From NCBI RefSeq assembly GCF_000769115.1, contig NZ_JQZV01000013.1, positions 1 through 37,881 of the forward strand: DNA of 37,881 nucleotides, read 5' to 3'. Shown here piece by piece: positions 36,199-37,881 of the stretch. The position numbers and the translations under genes are program-made. Source of the DNA: Porphyromonas canoris. Lineage in GTDB: Bacteria; Bacteroidota; Bacteroidia; Bacteroidales; Porphyromonadaceae. Within the stretch, counting starts at the first letter, position 1. Every line of letters starts with the position of its first letter. The notes under the pieces were generated by a model. It searched no databases, had not been told where the DNA came from, and saw nothing but the letters and a program-made list of their open reading frames with translations.

Positions 36199-36552
36199 AT
36201 GAAGCAGGAGCTTACCCTTTCCGAGCTGCAAGAGCTGGTCGATGGCTGGATCAGGCGTTACGGCGTGCGCTATTTCGATCCTCTCACCAACATGGCTGTT
36301 CTCACCGAAGAGGTGGGCGAAGTGGCACGCATCATGGCTCGTTTGTACGGGGAGCAGCAGGCAAAGGAGGGAGAGAAGCTCGATCTGGAAGACGAGCTGG
36401 CGGATCTTCTTTGGGTCGTTGCCTGCATTGCGAACCAGACCGGCTGCGATCTTACCGCCGCCATCCGAAAGAACTTCCTCAAGAAGACCGAAAGAGACAA
36501 AACAAGACACATCAATAATCCTAAACTCAACAATCAACATGAACAGCAGTAA
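36199..36552 (+). CDS. MazG-like nucleotide pyrophosphohydrolase
   Basis: The 117-residue all-alpha protein has the MazG/dUTPase-like metal motif: LTEEVGEVARIMARL (EExxE) followed by LEDELADLLWVVACIANQTGCDL (ExxD). One MazG domain of this size is typical of house-cleaning NTP pyrophosphatases that remove non-canonical nucleotides; the substrate is not evident. The tail NNPKLNNQHEQQ is low-complexity and overlaps the start of deoC by 14 bases. Pairing with deoC, a deoxynucleoside catabolic enzyme, fits a role in nucleotide clean-up, but that is inference. Confidence 0.88.
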   Translation: MKQELTLSELQELVDGWIRRYGVRYFDPLTNMAVLTEEVGEVARIMARLYGEQQAKEGEKLDLEDELADLLWVVACIANQTGCDLTAAIRKNFLKKTERDKTRHINNPKLNNQHEQQ

Positions 36553-37411
36553 CAGATATACGGACGCGTTTGCAAAGTTTCGTCCGGCGCTGACAGAAGA
36601 AGAGACAACACTTGAAGTCGAAAAGATCCTCTCCAAGTATGGCAATACGCTCCACACCGTGGACAACATCAAGTTTCTCCACAGCGTGGTAGACCTCACC
36701 TCGCTATCCGCAACGGATCATGACGTGCAGATCATGCAGTTTGTCGAGCAGGTCAATGCCCTCGACAGCAACAGACCCGACATCCCTCACGTCGCAGCCA
36801 TCTGCGTCTATCCCAACTTTGTCTCCACCGTCAAGAACGCCCTTTCCACCCGGGGCGTCAATATCGCAGCCGTCTCCGGGGGCTTCCCATCCTCCCAGAC
36901 TTTTCCGGAGGTAAAAGTGGTCGAGACCGGTCTTGCCGTCGAAGATGGAGCCGATGAGATAGACATCGTACTGCACGTCGGCAACTTCCTTTCCGAAAAC
37001 TACGAAGAAGTCGCAGACGAAATCTTGGAGCTGAGAGAGGTAACGAAGGGCAGGCACCTCAAGGTGATCTTGGAGACCGGGGCGTTGAAGAGCACCGAAA
37101 ACATACGCAGGGCTTCCATCCTATCCCTCTTCTGCGATGCCGACTTCATCAAGACCTCCACCGGCAAAGAGTATCCCGGCGCAACCCTCAACGCGGCCTA
37201 CACCATGGCGACCGTCTTGAAGCAGTATGCCGAGCTCTTCGGAGAAAAGCGCGGACTCAAAGTATCCGGAGGAGTGCGCACCACAGAGGATGCCCTCCGC
37301 TACCTTGCCATTGTCAAAGAAGTGCTTGGGGACGAATGGCTTACCCCCGACCTTTTCCGCATAGGTGCGAGCAGCCTTGTGGCAGACTTGCAGAAAGAGA
37401 TCGGAGAATAA
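36539..37411 (+). CDS. deoC: Deoxyribose-phosphate aldolase
   Basis: DeoC cleaves deoxyribose 5-phosphate to glyceraldehyde 3-phosphate and acetaldehyde. The start used is MNSSNRYTDAF at 36539; the frame is open further upstream but runs through the mazG-like gene. The 290-residue protein has AAICVYPNFV, ADEIDIVLHVGNFLSEN, HLKVILETGAL, the Schiff-base Lys in DFIKTSTGKEYPGATLNAA (about K205) and LKVSGGVRTTEDA. It is longer at the N-terminus than the E. coli enzyme, like other Bacteroidota forms. Codons end in C far more often than in mutS or mnmG. A strong terminator follows. Confidence 0.94.
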   Translation: MNSSNRYTDAFAKFRPALTEEETTLEVEKILSKYGNTLHTVDNIKFLHSVVDLTSLSATDHDVQIMQFVEQVNALDSNRPDIPHVAAICVYPNFVSTVKNALSTRGVNIAAVSGGFPSSQTFPEVKVVETGLAVEDGADEIDIVLHVGNFLSENYEEVADEILELREVTKGRHLKVILETGALKSTENIRRASILSLFCDADFIKTSTGKEYPGATLNAAYTMATVLKQYAELFGEKRGLKVSGGVRTTEDALRYLAIVKEVLGDEWLTPDLFRIGASSLVADLQKEIGE

Positions 37412-37442
37412 CGCAGGGGACCTTCCCCGCATCCCAATCGGA

Positions 37443-37484
37443 GCCATCCCGGAAAGAGCAAAATCTTTCCGGGATGGCTTCTTT
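37443..37484 (+). terminator. Strong intrinsic terminator after deoC
   Basis: GCCATCCCGGAAAGA (37443-37457) pairs perfectly with TCTTTCCGGGATGGC (37464-37478) around a GCAAAA loop, followed by TTCTTT. The 15-bp stem ends the long rightward gene series. From here to the window end I see no gene. Confidence 0.93.
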
Positions 37485-37652
37485 ATAGCCCCCATCTGCC
37501 CCCCCCCGCCATGCCACATTCTATATTTAGCTTGTTCTGTATGTCGCTGAAAATCAATCTATTCATTTTTTTTCTTCTCCTCCCGAAGGCACTAAAAATT
37601 TCGGGCAAAAGCCACATAGGCGGATCCGATTCCGAAAGAGGTAAAATTTCTG

Positions 37653-37828
37653 TCCGCATGAAAATCCTTTTTTATTCGCACAAAAATCTCCTCCCTTTCG
37701 CACAAAAATCTCCTCCCATTCGCACGAAAATATATTTTTGTGCGCAGACAAAAATATGTCCGCAAGCATAAAAAATACCTCCGATTCGTATAAAAATATA
37801 TTTTCCTGCCTATGAAAATATATTTTTA
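37653..37828. repeat. Phased array of eight 22-bp degenerate repeats
   Basis: Units start at 37653, 37675, 37697, 37719, 37741, 37763, 37785 and 37807, each exactly 22 bp. Typical unit starts are TCCGCATGAAAAT, TTCGCACAAAAAT (twice), TTCGCACGAAAAT and TTCGTATAAAAAT; second halves vary between TCTCCTCCC and ATATTTTT. The second and third units are nearly identical, the others diverged. A TCCGAAAGAGG at 37631 and TGCGCACG at 37873 are in the same phase, so the array may extend to or beyond the window edge. There is no gene in 37485-37881. Confidence 0.85.
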
Positions 37829-37881
37829 TGCCCGGATCGCCACAACTCTTATGCTAAAGAAAATACTTTTTCTGCGCACGC

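Noticed and set aside
36242-36538. A 99-codon N-terminal extension of deoC
   Set aside because: It runs in another frame through the MazG-like gene, and the DeoC fold begins at MNSSNRYTDAF.
37511-37771. An 86-codon plus-strand frame at the right edge
   Set aside because: It consists largely of translated repeat units (repeated Pro, Ile, Lys and Phe runs), with no start context or family match.
37653-37828. CRISPR array
   Set aside because: Units are 22 bp with no conserved-repeat/unique-spacer alternation, all positions drift, and no cas genes are present.

Overview
The window looks like a chromosomal segment of a Bacteroidota bacterium, most likely a Porphyromonas-type Bacteroidales. The basis is gene content and signals: an S46 dipeptidyl-peptidase of the DPP11 type, a DUF2027-Smr protein, CarboxypepD_reg/beta-barrel and Big_5 lipoprotein families, and repeated promoters of the Bacteroidota form TTTG-N18-20-TAnnTTTG with little Shine-Dalgarno use. 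No transposase, phage gene or CRISPR array is visible. It is essentially a core-genome stretch.

Layout. Positions 1-330 carry two tandem leftward promoters and a long leader, probably of an rRNA operon lying off the left edge. From 333 to 14469 all genes run leftward: cdaA-folP (c-di-AMP synthesis and folate), an outer-membrane beta-barrel protein, pgk with its own promoter and terminator, a (p)ppGpp synthetase with an eroded hydrolase domain, a 5'-nucleotidase lipoprotein, dpp11, a CYTH protein and a DUF2027-Smr protein. A divergent promoter pair at 14.5 kb starts queA, a MATE transporter and a short FolK-like gene. A small lipoprotein gene follows.

The centre of interest is the 1.3-kb gene-free stretch 18083-19405. 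It holds an array of four 12-bp dyads spaced 22, 22 and 21 bp apart, a cluster of ten DnaA-box-like 9-mers (one perfect), AT-rich DNA, and then a promoter, a SAM-II-like riboswitch and an intrinsic terminator ahead of metK. Gene orientation and hand-counted G/C bias of plus-strand genes change across this stretch. A perfect 16-bp parS site lies 15 kb to the right, between mnmG and uvrC. Together these suggest a chromosomal replication origin.

Right of it are metK and ybaK, then a leftward operon menB-menC-menE-trmH-like-ispD (menaquinone head-group enzymes plus an isoprenoid enzyme). A tRNA-Gln(TTG) follows, and then a long rightward series: a hypothetical protein, a Big_5 lipoprotein, a PAP2-beta-barrel fusion, mutS, mnmG, uvrC, dtd, a MazG-like pyrophosphohydrolase and deoC, closed by a strong terminator. 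The last 400 bp have no gene but contain eight or more strictly phased 22-bp degenerate repeats. A second array of similar period lies at 4.83-5.0 kb.
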